A stretch of 64,000 nt of DNA from Cardiocondyla obscurior (GCF_019399895.1 NC_091868.1:9425593-9489592), one strand, 5' to 3'; numbered from the stretch's first letter, positions 47,069 to 62,606 are shown. Program-made: numbers and translations. The notes: generated from the sequence alone by a model not told the origin.

Positions 47069-50000
47069 TGTGCTGGCAATATTTCGAGATTTGTGAGGTC
47101 GTAAATTTGAATGATATCACTGATTCTATGTTTAACAATATCACTGTATTAGTAAAGTCCACACGTAATAATTTGCAAAATAAGTAATTAAAAGAAAATA
47201 AAATTAAAAGTTACATTATAATAAGTTTTATTTTAATTATATACTTATATGTGCAATAAATATTTTAAAACCATCATTTTTATTTCTGTACACTATGCAT
47301 ATATAAAAAACAAAAAGATATGTATAATAGTGTATAAAGCTTTCAATCGCGACTGAATGAAAATAATCAGTGTATCTGAGGGGAAAAAGAAACGTTCACA
47401 TTTAAATCAAATAAATTATTGTAGGAAGAAATAATCCGCAAAAAATAGGAAGAAATTTTTTCACTATGTAAAGATAATTTCCTTTCGAGAAACGTACAGC
47501 AAGGAAGTGACGAACTGTACAGGACCGCAGATAAACGTAGACTGTCATCATTTTACTGTCTGCCTATTACTTATGTCAGGTATACGCGTAGCTTTAGATA
47601 CCTCCCGCTAAAACTTTACAATTGACATGTGGATTGGTCAACTGTACAAATTATAAATGTTGTAGAACCATTGTTCTTCATACAACGTAATAACAGTTAC
47701 TTGGCATTTTCCGATACTGCCTTAGATATGACATTAAGTAAATTACTGAAATCGATAACAAATCGTGTCTACTTTTAATGCTATGTATCTTAAGTATTTT
47801 ATTTATGCATTTTATGTATTTCCTATTTTAGATTTTAACGAAATCTGATTGCATACCATTTTCTATTTAGTCATTTTAATATTTAAATTATATATTTTTC
47901 TAATTAATGCAACATAAAAATTTTTATGTCTATCAAACGCACGTAAATATTAAAGTTACTTAGATCTTTTTAAATATAATTTTTGAAATTTATTTTATTA
48001 ATTTATTATTATTTTTTTTTTTTTATAACTCTTGAGTCAGATGCTTTAAGAATAAAAATTGCAAACTAAATTGTCAAAGTAAGAAAGAATATTTTGTCAT
48101 TGCTGCAAATATATGAAATATAATCCGGGATATATACTTTCCAAAAAAAAATTATCTAATTCCGTTAAAAATGATACAGTTATGAAATTACATCTAGGTA
48201 CATGTGCACTAGGTGAAGCTATACAGTCATAAATAAAATATTATTTTACATTCAGACCATTCCGACGAATGTTCGTAAGATTGTCAAGTAACTTACTTAA
48301 TCGTTTGATATCTAAGATATGTTATTTTATTACGTTAACTAAAATTATTAAGTATTTATAGTAATTTAATAAATTTAGTCTAGTAGTTTGTGTCATCACT
48401 TTGCAATGCGAGTTTTTTTTTTTTTACCAAATTTCATGACCTTTCAAGAACATTGTGAAAATGTTGCTAAGCTAACGCTATATCAAGGCTAGTGCCGCAA
48501 GAGCCGATTATAGTAAATTGCTACCTACTTACAATTAGACCAAGATCGAAGATAAAGATCTGACTGACATTGATATTTTTTACTGATTTATAAACAACTG
48601 ACGTAACAAAAATTTAAAAATTCAAAGAATTATTTGCATACGTCGATAGCTAATATTCTATCGCTCGATCTACATCAATGTTTATACTTATGTAATTTAG
48701 GAAAACTGTATTTTTAGACAATTGTAGTCGAAGTTTGATCACGCGAGTAGTGCACCTTACATAATTCAATGACACAATAAAACTTAAGTAACTATTGTTT
48801 AACAGAAAAATGTGCACGCAATAAATAAAATTCTTGATACATAATGATGACTTTCAACCAAAAGTAATTGAAAAGTTATTTCCGATTTGCAAGCAAGGAT
48901 TGTCTAATTAAGAGAGGAAACATATTTAACTTTAAAACTTACGTGAATTTTGATATAATTATAATTTTGTTGCAACACAGAATTCAGGTCGATAATACGT
49001 GGAATATTAAAAAAAAAAATTGCAATAAAGTAGAATGTGAAATTCTCTTACCGGACGAAGTCAGGAGAATGTGAGATAAACTCAAGTTTCGCAAAAGACA
49101 TCGGAAGGTGTTCCAGTTCCCCTTCCAGTTAAATGTCTCACGAGGTAATCATTTTCTCATGGCTTGACATGCTCGGACTTAGCGAGTGGATTTCACTTTA
49201 ATTCTTTTCGGCAGTGATCCCAATTAATTAATTAATTTCCTGTTGAAATAATTTATAAATATTAGGTTTTTCTTGAAAGTTCTTTTATTTACATATTTAA
49301 TTTTTTAAACACTTACCTCAGAAAGGAAAATTAAAGATTAAATCGTTCCACCGATAAAAAACATGAGAAAGTATATGCCAACATGTTCGAGTTTAAGCGT
49401 AACAAACTTACAATATGTTAATTAAATACAGCGTAGAATCTATTGTTTTTTTACACGTAATGTATGTTGTACGCAGTGAATGTGAGATATACTTTATTAA
49501 TCATGGAATGTAGAAAACACATTAATATAGATTATCCAGTGCTGTAAATAAATGCAATAAGCAGGTTTAGTATACACGTATGTAAACCAGTGTGTATGAA
49601 TCAAGAAAATATTTTTTTACAAAATAAAATATTAAACAATGCAGATTGTTTAGAATATATTAACGTTTTTTGACGCCACAATTTATATTTAAAAAATTAA
49701 TTTATATATTTATATGATTATCTAATAGTATTATTGTTTCTGTTCGTGTTAATACATTCTTTCCATTGTAAAGTCTCAATTTCAAAAACGTGTTTTTTCA
49801 AATTTCTTACCTCGAATAATTAAAAATAAGTATAATTAGTTTTGCACGTAGTAAAGTTTTTATCATAGCTTCATTTAAATTAATTTAATGTCATGTAAAT
49901 GTAACAGTACAAAGTTGACTTAAGTCTCATTCGTACTTGACGTTTCTGCATTTCTTAATATTATAGTTAAATTAATATTTTTTTATTATACAAGTGTATA

Positions 50001-53000
50001 AAAATTGGAGATATCAATTTTTACCGGCGAGATATACTAATGCTTGTACTTAAGAAGCTGCTTGACTTGATTGAATACATATATTTTTATTTTTATTGGA
50101 ATATCTTACGTCTTCACTGCGGAACTATCCTGAAAAGCAAGTCATTACATACTTCGTCGAATTAAAAAAAAAAAAAAAAAAAGACTATTACGCAAAATCT
50201 TATATATATTTTTTATATAATTAATTTTGTATTACCTGTCACACGATAAAATATTACTTCGGTAACTTTTTTTTATGAACAACCCATTTAATAACCTTGA
50301 CATTTATCTATTTAAAACATATAATAAAAATGTTTTAGCAATCGCTCGCTATTAGAAAGTGACAAGGACAAAAATTAAAACCTATATACGTTTCACACGA
50401 ATACATAAGTAGTAAAATTAATGCGTGAGCAAGACCGAAGAAAAAATTAATAATACGGTAACCAATCTCCTAGTCTGGTCTTTTTATTGCGAACCAAGGT
50501 TTATTGTCGTATGGCTTCATGTGAATTTATATGACTTTCCACGTGAACGAAAACTTGTCAACTCCACCTTCCTTGTTCTCGAGGTTTTTTATATATTTCT
50601 TTTTTTTTTTTTTTTACTTTTAATATCATAGCTGTAACAGAATGCATTTAGCATATAAACAAATATTAAGTATCAGTTGAATAATTTTTTTTTCTTCGAT
50701 ATAAATTAGTAATCTTACACAATTACGTATAAAAAAAACTTTCAGGATTTATGTGGACTCTACACTTGTATCAGCTACGCAAATAATCCTGTTACATAAC
50801 GACTATACGTCACACAAACGAATAATTTGTACGTAAGAAAATTGAAAACTATGTAACCGGCTAAAGCGGACGTTGGTCATGTAATTACGTCAATTGATGT
50901 TTCGTGCGGCATGAACGTTGTGCAAAAAACCGCTGTAACATTTATCACTATTCTCCTTTTTCCCGGTATTGTAAATTGTATCGTAAATAACATTTTATTT
51001 GACATTTGTCTTAGAATGCGATATAAATTCTTTTTGCATTTCCTTCGCCTTCACGGACCATCGTATTGTTCAGCGGTAACTACTTGGCGAGAATGGTATT
51101 CGTTTTCTATCGTTTCTTGATTCTTTCAAATATATAATTAACAGATAACCATCGTTCTCTATTAATTGCCGCACTCCGACATTTAAAAAATTAAATTTGC
51201 AAATAGTAGACGTCTTAAATTTGCGTCGAAGGCTGGATAATTCTCACCTGCGACGTCATTCGACATTTATTAATCAACAGAGATAAAATGACGTCACAAA
51301 TAAGAATTAGAGTTTTGGTCGGAAAGAAAGCAGTATGCGTTAATAATATTATAAATGTACAGTAACTCGCTTTGGAATTTACTTTGCGGTTTCGTTAGAC
51401 AACTGTACCATAATTTTTACAGAGGAGCAACGAGCGAGATCTATGAAATTGTTTGATGTGGAAACACATGGTACATGAATAAACAATTCGTTGCGCCACA
51501 TGTTTATTGATGTCTTTCTCTTCCGTCAATCTCTCAGCGTTTCGCTGGGAGAAACATGCGTTACATGTTGCTCTGAAATATATTAAAGAAAGGATATATA
51601 CGTACTTTAATATAGGTTTCCCTGAGTGGGGCTTTTGTACATTAATAATACGGCGGGACGCGATAATGCTATGCCGCTCATGCTGTCCGTTAATATTCAT
51701 AACGTCTTATCGTTAATGAGTATTTTCCTTGCTTCAACTTTAATTAATACTGCATACAGGCTGCTTACGTAGAGATGGAAAATTGTTTCAATCTCGATCG
51801 AGAGATTTCCGAGGTTTCCCTAAAACGTTTCGCAATTAATATCACGTTTCATTTCAGTACATTCGATTAACTTGTAATAAATTAATTATGTATATAACAG
51901 ACTCACGAGATGTGGAAATTTACGAAGGATTCTCTCGCTATATTTCTGAATAATATGGGGTAAATCAATTATGTAAGTTTATGTAGGGTATCTAAATTGC
52001 ACATATTTGTACGTACATAATTGTACATAATCGACGGATTCATTTTTTTTTTTTTTACGATACTGTGTTTGCTTTTGATTGTGTTTCATATCATAACGCC
52101 ACTACGGATATATAAAAAATTTAACAGTAAAGTAAGACTACGATGCAATATACATAATTAAAGATTGTTTAACTCTTTCTGTTCATGCACTGTGACTTAT
52201 AAATATTGATCATCACGTGGAGAGTTAGTTTCACCTATATGATCGATTTATTCTCTTTCATTTTTTATCTCTTTTCGATCGATAATAGATATAAGTCTAT
52301 AATAGATAAAGGAAAAAAAAAAGGAATATTGTACGGCAATATTAAATCGATATTGGTGAAACTAATTAAAAGATGTATAAATAAATATAACGTCTAGTTA
52401 CGGCGCTGTTACAATACTTATGTTGCAAACAAAACCTCAGTTAGACAAAGTATGTCTTCGTCACAATTAGTTTTGTAATAAGAGGTTATACAATTTCTTT
52501 TGCAGTAATACGTGGTATCAAATACAGTCTTGGAAATTTTAGATTACAGCTTTGGAATAGTTCAACAATTTTTTGAAACTTTAATTGTTAAATAAATTAA
52601 ATATTATCATAATTTTTAATCAAATTTTTTTTACAGAAAAGCCGCATTAAATGACGCTATTTTCCATTTTTCTTTTTTTTAAATATAAAAATAATTTTAT
52701 ACAAATATAAATTTGTTTTCCATTGCATTGTCTTTCAATACGTTATCATGAGTAAAAGTACAAATTGACTCACGTGAATTTATCGAATGCGTAAAGAAGC
52801 ACGATCCAAACGACATATAACCCAAAAATTTGCTTTGTCTAAAGGACATTATTAATAATCATTGGTTTCCATAATCTATATTGTACCTTATCAGCTACGT
52901 CTATCAATATATCACACATAAATTATTATCGTCACGTTAAAATGGCTAATGTTGACGGTGAGCGAGGTGCGGCCGATGTCTACATATGTGCAAAATTTGA

Positions 53001-53148
53001 AAGTGCGCAAGTTTCGAGCACCATGCGCAAAAATATCGAAAGGTTAGATTAGCTTGTCATGGTCCATTAAACTTGCGCGCGTGGGCGCGCGCGCGTTTAC
53101 GAGAGAGAAATTAAAAATAATTTGTACAAAGTGCCTGCGGAACGCAGT
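47069..53148. other. 6-kb gene-poor AT-rich interval
   Basis: No open frame here shows a recognisable domain; the longest (e.g. 46843-47187 and 51395-51700) are unsupported. It should contain the promoter of acyl-CoA synthetase copy 2. Many poly(A)/poly(T) runs occur. An alternating GCGCGCG stretch lies at ~53077-53096, just beyond the SLC36 stop. Confidence 0.4.
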
Positions 53149-56100
53149 TTAATTTTTGCTGAACGATTTAACGATTGATGTCACGCTCTCGTATGTTCCG
53201 GTGACAAAGCCCAACACGCCAATCAACACTATCATCACATCCTTCGCGATCGTGAAGAAGCCGAGGTTGGTATTGTGCCAGTAGACAATCATCTCGATGA
53301 TAGGTGGGAACACAAGAGCAAGAGCGGTGCTACTGACCGCGCCGACCAAGGATATGAAAAGACCCAACTGCGGTATTGCCTCTGCCAGGACAACTGATAA
53401 AACAGTCAATTATTAATTATATATATACATATTACTCCCTATTCAAATCATAAACTTATAATTCTAGATGAGGTTTATTTAATTTATAATTTAACTTACA
53501 TGTAGTTAAGCACATGGCGGATCGGAAAATAATTTCCATTAACACTGGCCATCTAAATGGACCGAATCTGTTAACGATTGCGGGCCACATTATCGCAATC
53601 GGGACGTAAAATTGCAACGCGTACGTAAGTAGTATGCTCAAAGAGATGGCAACCTTGATGCATTGCGGCAAGCTGCATAAACAATCAGTTTATTAGTAAA
53701 AGAGAAATCATTCATTATATTATATATTTGTTAAATAAAAAAGATCATGTGTGATTTGATTCAATGATTAATAATTAAAGCACGCACAAAATGCACACAT
53801 TTGTGTTAAACTCTCGCGACGTAATAAAGCTAACTTGGCTAATATTTAACACACAGCAAACATTTAAAAACCTTATTTGCATGTAGGTGAATTTTCCGTC
53901 CACCCTTAGAATGCAAAAAAAGAAACTGTTATAATATAATCGCTCGCGGTAATTACTGATACGTATTAAAGCTTAATTAATTGTAAATAATATCCACACA
54001 TAATTAATTATATGATACTTACATTTGGTTCGATTCGAGATTGAGCGTGACCGAACCTTCGATGGTGTCACCATATTTCAAATAAGATAGGAAACCCATT
54101 GCGACAAACATAGTGCCGACTATGACCATACCGACGTTGAGAACACCGAGAGTTTTATTGAAATTACTAGGTTTTCTCATTTCATTCTTCAGTGGCAGTA
54201 CCTGCGGGTCGTTAAAAATGTTAGGATAATTATAGAGGATGTTACAACGTAAAAGTATTTCTTTTCAAATTATGCCGATAAAAATAATTTATACTTACCA
54301 GAGTAATACCCTCGAAGGAATATATCACAGTACCAAAGAACAGAGGTAGATTGTTCCAGTCCGCGACGTATCTTCGTTCACGTATAGGCGGCAAGTCGCT
54401 GCTCATGATGTATATGGTAGAGACGTAGCCGGCGATTATTAAGAAATTTGCTATCGAAGATACGGGTACCAAATACTTGAGATTTCTGATCCAAGTACTA
54501 AGTATTATGGGGACCAGTATCACAGCCATGTGCTCTCCAACGTCCATCTTAATCCCATGAGCGTCCAGCACCTATCGCGACAAATAAAGTTTGAGTAAAT
54601 TGAATTCGAGTCCTTATTTATTGCTAGATTATATAAATATTATATTAGGGATTATTACAAATTGTTTAGTTTAATAAATTATTATTATTTGCAGTAAAGA
54701 TAGCATTATATAGGCTAATAATTTGTAAAAGACCCGGTACTTTTTGTGATAGAAACAAGCACGAGAAACGAAACGTTAAAAACTTAGAAAGCCAAAATAA
54801 AATCGATGAAAGGTACCTTACCTGCTTCATGTTCGTGGAAATAAAAACAAAATATACGCTGCAGAATCCGAGTTGCGTGATACATAAAAATACATTAACC
54901 AATTTTCTGCAACAAAATTACGAGAGCAACATAAATGTCATGCATCCATGGCGACGCGCTAACGTGAAAGAAATTATAGAAAATAATTAAAAGAGAATCG
55001 TGTGTAAGAGGGTAAATAGTAGGGTCCAAGATTAAAATGTGTGTAAAAATCGAGACCAAAACAATTGTGACAATTGCGTGAGCTTGTTCGTTATTATTCC
55101 ATTCTCTAGCTTTACTATTTTCTCTGTTACGCACCTCATAATGGTCGAATATTTACGAAATCCGATGGGACCAGTAGAAAAACACATTTCCACGGTTTCA
55201 GCGAATCCACTCATATTGGTACCGTCGCCCACACGTTGTGTCACTTCCTCGTTACATTTTATCTGCAAATGAAATTAGCATCAAACACGTGCTTAGGGAC
55301 ACCTCCGTGATTTCGTCAAAATTATTTTTTATTACGAAAGATATCATGTTTCCTATACATTTAATTTATTCGGGACGTTATTTCACAATTTATTTGCATA
55401 ATTAATAATTGTCAGCTGGACGTACGAGAATATGTTGTGCGTGCACGCAAATGATACCAAGGAAGATCGTCAGTGGGGGTGCCAGTAACAATCCGGCGTT
55501 CTTGAAAGCATCTCCCAACGCAAAGATCCCCGAACCGACGTTACCCTTGAACAGATGCATCATGGTTTCCAGGTACCTGCAGTTCGTTAGTGCGCTCGAT
55601 TTATTTTTCACTCGACGCGATATTCGACGTGACAGTGTAAATCAAGGCGAATCGTCGGATATCAACGAGATTCCAGTCATTATGTAGATTATAACTATAA
55701 ATCAAAATGTGAACGTTTCGTATGCATTCCAAATACGCCAAGAAGAAATCGTACAATTCGCTCATGATTTGTGTGTATCTTTGAAATTCTGCCAGTCATG
55801 GGACTTTGTCCGATTCCACTCACGTGTACTTATTAAAATAACCGTATCTCTAATTGCACACATTAATTTAAGTATGTAATTGCTTTTACGCGGCTAAGAA
55901 TTGAATTAGAAAACCGTGAGCAGCCGCCGATGTCGAGGTAACATTAAGATTTCAACGGAGCGTGATTCTTTCCGGAAAAAAGTAGTTGCGATTTGCGCGG
56001 AAACGCAGCGAATTAAATAAGTATTTCATGGAGCGGTCGTAAACCGAGTAACAAGATAATAAAATGCTCGCTGTCTTTTAGAATCACATGTATCACGATC

Positions 56101-57612
56101 ACGTGCTACTTTTCTTGCAGTATCACTCTTATCGTGTTGCAATATTTGTTTGTTTCTGTAGATAGACAGTTCGCCGTTGTAAAATGTGTAACATTATTTT
56201 CGTCGCTCGTGTACGACAGGGATTAAACGCTCTTCCGTTTCTGCTAATGCGATCCTCATTACTGTACTATAATAAGCTAAATATCTCCCGGCATCGATCC
56301 GTATCGCTTTGTTGCATCAATTTACTTGTGCTTAATTTTTTTGCTGTGTTCTGTTAACGTCAATTAAACTTACGAGGTGGGATGATGCACGGTGATACCG
56401 TGCTCGTTACTTCCGCCTTTGGCATCGTTACTCTTCTCCATCGCCAGAATAGGATCTTTCGATTGGAATGCCCCATAAGTTCCACTATTTCTATATTCAA
56501 AAAGAAAATCGATAAACGAAAATTAGTGTTGTAACGTAATAAATTGATAATTATCACGGATCCCGGAAGTCTATTTACGTTTCAAAAAGCTTTATCTAAT
56601 TGTCAAGATTGAGGAAGTAATTACAATTAAGCTAATTGTCATTGTATATCTAACGACGGTTCTGATATTTCACGAGACGTTCCATACGTAATGATATTAA
56701 TCGCCGGATATGTAGATAAGTGTACGCTGAAATTATAAACGAGATAAGCAAATTTTCGCAGCTAACAACAACGTAAAACTCATGCGGATAGAAAAAAAAA
56801 TATGTATAGTGGGAAGATACTTTTTTAGCGAGATCTGACAGGCGTGACGATTAGACCAATGGAACAATATTACATTCTTGGCAATGGTCTGACGCTCGGA
56901 ATAGCAATAGCATGTCTATAATTTTAAGACACCGATTCGCCCCGACATTTATCGATTATTTCCGTATTGTTCTGGCATCTCATTTCGACGCACTATACAT
57001 TATTGCGACTCGAACTTGCACGTATGTTGCACGGGCCGTTTATAAATATTTTTAAATACAAATCGTTAAACAAAAATAATTTTGGTGATAGAGATATTAA
57101 TTATTCGTATACGTGCCGCGAGTTATTAGTAAAAAGAAGCAGACCCGCTTATCACGAGTCGCATAGCACCGATTCATAACATCATTTAACGACCGTCCAC
57201 GTAATTATGCAATGCAGCGGTCGATTAGCTTAGCTTCAACGAAGTAATTAAATCACATTCCTCATATGGCGCGTTCAATCAAAATTAACAGCGTCCCACA
57301 CTTGTGATTGTGATAATCTTCAGACAATTACGATGCCTCGCATTAATCAGCTTTTCAATTATTGATTACATAACATTTTTCCTCAAACATTAGCGTAACG
57401 AAATATTTTTAGAAAAACAAAACTTTAATTGTTACTGATTATTATTCGATATTAATATTAAGTCTCGGATTATATCGAATGGGATTGTTCACGTTCAAGA
57501 TAAAAAAGAAAAAAAAAACTCACCCAAGTTGTTGCTTAAAAGCTGTTTCGGCGTCATGAATGGAGTTTTTCTTTAGCGGAATTACCGAATTCGGATTGCT
57601 GTTCAGTTCCAT
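53149..57612 (-). CDS. Proton-coupled amino-acid transporter-like protein (SLC36 family)
   Basis: Nine coding exons on the minus strand: 57612-57524, 56490-56374, 55576-55426, 55262-55135, 54906-54822, 54571-54299, 54201-54023, 53672-53500, 53393-53149. They splice in phase to 479 residues. Members (PAT1-4; fly path and CG1139) move small neutral amino acids with protons at the plasma membrane or lysosome and can feed into TORC1 growth control. A soluble N-terminus of ~75 residues is followed by LETMMHLFKGNVGSGIFALG, the conserved first helix. Later motifs are ITQLGFCSVYFVFIS, GTVIYSFEGITLVLPLKNEM, and the C-terminal AIPQLGLFISLVGAVSSTAL. About 11 membrane segments are expected. The ATG lies directly after a splice acceptor (TTTGCAG), so the 5'-UTR is in upstream exons. 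Transport substrate cannot be told from sequence. Confidence 0.93.
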
Positions 57613-60356
57613 CTGCAAAATTATTAGACAATAATTATTATGAACACAATGCCAAATTATATTTTTAAACGCCACAAATATATTACACATCTGATGAATG
57701 TATACCAACTACTTATACATGCTTTAGAAAATATATCATACACACGCATTAAAAAAAGCAGTAAAGTATATATAGAACGGTACGCGTCTCTCTATGCTCT
57801 ATTCTCGTGCGTGCCTGCCTCTATTCGCGAGTTTGAAGCTCTGATATCACGCTTTTCGTAATGAAGTGTGTGTCGGAAACGCGTGAAAAAAAAGATCCCT
57901 TTGTTTAAACGTCTAGACATATTACGACACACAATGAATGAAACGCGTATGTGCACACGTTAATCCGATGCCAAGTATGTCGAGTATCATCGGCACGAAG
58001 TGTTAGCTCAATTACTTTTACGTAAGTTGCGTTCTTGCGCCGAGCACTTTATTTCTTTCTTTCTCGGCAAAAATCAGATTACGACGAATGAAAGATAGAT
58101 CAAGGGCATTTTTCTCAGTATTATTCCGTTATTAACAACAAGTTGCTGCCTGTCAATTAAACACTTCTTCCCACCGTATCGATTGCCATCTCAATTAATC
58201 CGTAGCGTGCGCAACACTTAATTCTACGTGAGATCAGTACAATTGAAATGCCGAAGAAAAAAAAAAAAAAAAAAGAGGAACGTTCGTCTGTGAATATTTG
58301 AGACACGGGCCAAACTTGGCAATAATTATTTACACATATACAAGCTATTGCGATTATTTTTTTTATTTTTCATTTTTCTTTAATAACTTCACGAGATAAT
58401 CGATAGGCCAGACAGAGAAAAATAGATTAGTCTCGCAATCGAAGTGTTTACTTTATAATTAAGTATTGCTATTTATAATTTTGTAGCTTTCCACTTTTCT
58501 ATTATCCGCGCGATAACGGAAATAGAAATAAAAATTATTTTCGGTAAAGATAAAGCTTTTTTTATCGATGCTATCTGGTGTCTTTTGTCTGGCCTGTTAC
58601 ATGATAAGGGCATACTGCGGGAAGTGCCCTTTCGATTGACAGAATCTTGTAGCACAAAGGAGTACAATCGTCATCAAGCGGTTCGCCCTTCAGGCGAAAT
58701 AAAAAGGCACAACCTTACATATTAATTGGCATATAAAACTTGCCGGTGGTCACTTCCTTCACGACATTTACCTTTAATGGCGTAAATTATCTTAATCAAG
58801 ATATCCTCCTGGGTTACAGCTTGAGAAGCTATTATATACTTAATATAAACTCGGTGTAAGTCCACGTGGAAGCGCCGGACACCCGGCGCAAGTGGAACAA
58901 CACGAGTTTTATTTACGGTGCCTAACACCAACGCGAGAATAGCCGATCCCCAAACAACGCCCGTTACTTTTAATAATACAATATTTTACAATTTTCGATA
59001 TACTTTTTTTATTGTTGAAAACAATTTCACATAATCAAAATTACGTATAGAAAGAACAGGTGATTATTACGATAATTGTGAAACACCTCGATAAGTTTTG
59101 AGCAACAATGTGTCACGCTCGTGGAAAGAATAGTGCTGATAGATAACACACTTAGAATTGCCAACATTGTTAATGATGATTACAACTTGCATAACAGGTG
59201 AGCATTTATTAATGATGCAATGCAAAAACGGTCTGTAAAAAAAAAAAAAAGAGAGAGAAAAAAAATAGGTATGGCTATGTTAAATTATATATTCTCGCGA
59301 CTGCAGTCTGGATTCTATTATTAATTCTTATGCTAATAAACGAATCGTGACTCTTAATCAGATTCAAGCGCGTCTGTAAAAGTGGCCGCTGTAAATGTGA
59401 CATAGGCAGACAGAAGTTTTGCTCATTAAGTGGATAAGTGCACTAGACGGTCTTTCCACTGTCTTGGAGTTGAAAGACTCAAGATGTAGTCAGAAAAAAA
59501 AAAAATTTAAACCACGGAGGCGTAAACGAGGTATGATTAAGTTGACACCGACGCAAATTTAGTAAAATAAAATTTAATTGCACGCGATAGCGATAAAAAT
59601 GCGACTAAGTGCGAAAAGGACTTAATGTATTTTTATTATATATAATTTTATGCATTCTTATGTCACGATATAATGTATATAAATATATGTGACGAATACG
59701 GTACATTTATCGCGTTACTTTTATGCTTAATCTTTCTTAAAATGTAATATGTATATAGAACTCATGATATTATTTCGCATGTAGTCATAGATGATTCATT
59801 TAAGAGATACAGTTTATCATTATGCGATTATGGTGTACAGACTCTGCGAATTCGAAACAAAGGCAGTAAGCTAATAACAACGTAATTTTTTCGATAGGTA
59901 ATAGGTAGTAATGAGTCTGCTTAAAACACTTATTATAATTATAATATTCTAAGTATATATTATACATATTATATTTTAAAATTATTATTCCTCGTTAATT
60001 TAAAACTTTTGCATAAATATTACGAAGTAACTACCCAATTATGTTTGCTTAATTTCGATCTGATACGGTAATGAACTTGACGTGCATAACGTAGGAAAGT
60101 TTTGTGTGTATTCGGATTTAATCATGATCAAATTGCACACGAGTATTTGTTTTCTTAATTAAAAATTTGATTAGATAATCAATCTGATTGTAAAGACATG
60201 CAAGTAATCAATCAAATTCGGTGACAAAGAAAGTGGTGATTAAATCAAACGGATTAATTTCAACGAGATACAAATCTAATGTCGTAATTAATGGAATCTT
60301 TTCGGTCACGACGACGGGAGATGATAGTTACGATCGCAATCCCTCTCTTACTTACA
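57613..60356. other. Upstream intronic/intergenic DNA of the SLC36 gene
   Basis: AT-rich, no recognised gene. A short GC palindrome lies at ~58870-58893 (AAGCGCCGGACACCCGGCGC) and a TTCGCC/GGCGAA mini-hairpin at ~58681-58697. Neither has a U-tract or context that would define a function. Confidence 0.35.
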
Positions 60357-60560
60357 GGTGAACTCATAGGTGAACTCACGAACACTTATGCGATTCCGCG
60401 GTAAATGATCGGACAGGCGATACGAGCAGCCGCTAAAGCTCGGACGATTTAAATCACTGTCACGTGTTTCGTGTGAGGAAATTACGTCTGCTTTAACCGA
60501 CGCGAATTTATTTTTTGGCAATGTTACCGCCGCCAAACGATATTACCAAAATAGAAGCGT
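60357..60560 (-). promoter_or_regulatory. Candidate 5'-UTR exon of the SLC36 gene
   Basis: On the minus strand a consensus donor CACCT|GTAAGTAAG follows position 60357, preceded by a CpG-enriched stretch. The open frame here (62 codons) would join the SLC36 coding exon out of frame, so I read it as untranslated. No TATA-like element is convincing. Confidence 0.35.
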
Positions 60561-62606
60561 TCACTGGCGCTCTTTTACTCCTCGATCACGTGTACTTTTT
60601 ATCATATGTAGGCCCGCCACTTACATCAAAGTACCTGCGAGCGTCGAACGTTTCTGTTTTCGAAAATAAAAATGAATTATCGCCGACTTGATGGGAGAAA
60701 GGTGACATGGGATGAAACGTTTACGAGAGGTAATCTTTATAAACATGTGTCTCAGACATGAAATGGACGATCGGGTTAGGTCGTTTCTGTTTTCATGTCT
60801 AGAATTGCAGACACAGTACGCGAGTTCTTGCGGCGTATGTAGAGGTATGAATGTGCCTCGATATCGCGTCTAGAGGAAGCGATTCGCGTGCAAATCGATA
60901 ATGTGAAACCGCAATCACGTAAAAATGCCATCATACGATAAGCCGGCGTCATTTCGCGATAACCGACTTACAAGTGTTCATTTTCTGTTCATAAAAAAAA
61001 AAAATAATTGAAATAAAATAAAATTTGATCGCGCAAAAAGCTGAGCTCGCTTTCGCTCACGGTTCGTTTTTCCAGTAACTGAATGCATCATATACCATTC
61101 ACGTAACTTGAACGATTTAGCGAAATCATGACAAATTACAGAAACAGGATGCTTAAAATTCCATTCAGTAAAAACTATTTTAGTCGTTCACTTTATTACT
61201 TCCTACAAATTTAATGCATAATCCGCGATACACTGCAATTGAAGTGGTTGCACTTGCTATCCTTGAAATGCGTTACCGGGAAAAATGTTCCTTTTTTTTT
61301 CTTTTTTTTTTTATCCCCAGCATATCAACATTTATGAAGGTGCATTCAGGCGTATTACATGCATGATGCAATATATAATTGTATCATGCGACGAGTACGT
61401 GATATCTTAGAACTTGATTGTAATTGTTGAAAGAAATTCGAGCGTAAATTCCTTGCAAATTTCTTTCCAATTTGCAATGCAAATCACGCAAAAGTAAAGC
61501 TGTTTAACTGGATAGGAATAACAAAAAAGTGAAAGAGACCGATAGCGTTATGGGAGCACGTGCTCGAGTATTGATACTAGTAATATCGCGAAATGTACAA
61601 TGGAAAAATTGGATTGGCTTCTGGGAAGATCGTTATATTTTTATCTCTGCGTAAAACCGCATATTGCAACACCGCCGTTGCTCTTCGTACCAATCGAATC
61701 GTATCTGCAAATAACGATATTTCTGCGTTAAGCCCAGTGCGTCATTAAACGCAATTTTGGCTCTTGCCAGAAAACCGCATCATACACTTGACGCAGCTAA
61801 AAACAATGTAATTTCGACAGGAAGAGGCTTCGGCGATAAACGAATGTGTTTGCAGTTAAAGTTATCCGTACTTATCTACATGAAAATAGCATGTTAAATA
61901 TTGTCATAAAAAGCAATATCGCGTAAGCGTTAAATGTTCGAGGGAATTGTGCACAATTTTCAGATTGTACCCGATAATATTCACAGACGAAATAAATATT
62001 ATTACGCAAGTACAAAAAAAAAAAAAAAAACAGTTTGAGTACAGAATAACATGTTGAAAATATTTGCACGATACGCATGGCATTCTCTTGCTTATTAAAA
62101 CGAAATATTCTTACAATATAAATAAAAACACGTCGCAAGAAATCATATTTACAGAGACAAATATCATTATTCATTGTTTTAGAGTAGTGTATAATATTTC
62201 GTGTGGAAAATTTATATCAAATGCAATTTTTAAGAGCAATAATGAGCACACTTTCACATCAATTCTTTTTTTTTTCCCTCTTGATTCAAACCTTTTTCTT
62301 GCTTAACCGATTCCTTCTGTTTTTGTGCGATAACCATTGTGCATGATAAGACTTTATGTTAATATATTCGCATAACTAAAACTCTGTTAATATAAAAAAA
62401 AAAAGAAACAAGTTATTTTCGTCGAACTCAAAAGAAGTAAAGAAAGAAAGAAAGAGAGCGCAGGCAGGATTATTCATTATTCAAAATCGAGCGACAGTGA
62501 ATGGAGGCCGAGGCACGCCAGAAAAGGACAACAGCTGATCGACGGATGAAATTGTTGCGAAAGGAATTGAAATTTAATAGCAGGTAGATAGCACACACGT
62601 ACGTAC
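60561..62606. other. Gene-free interval upstream of SLC36
   Basis: No recognised gene, RNA or structured repeat; mixed composition with several poly(A)/poly(T) runs (e.g. ~61290, ~62012). Confidence 0.35.

Noticed and set aside
58722..58931. 69-codon minus frame upstream of SLC36
   Set aside because: No domain, no consistent splice sites, and the small GC palindrome within it explains the local composition.
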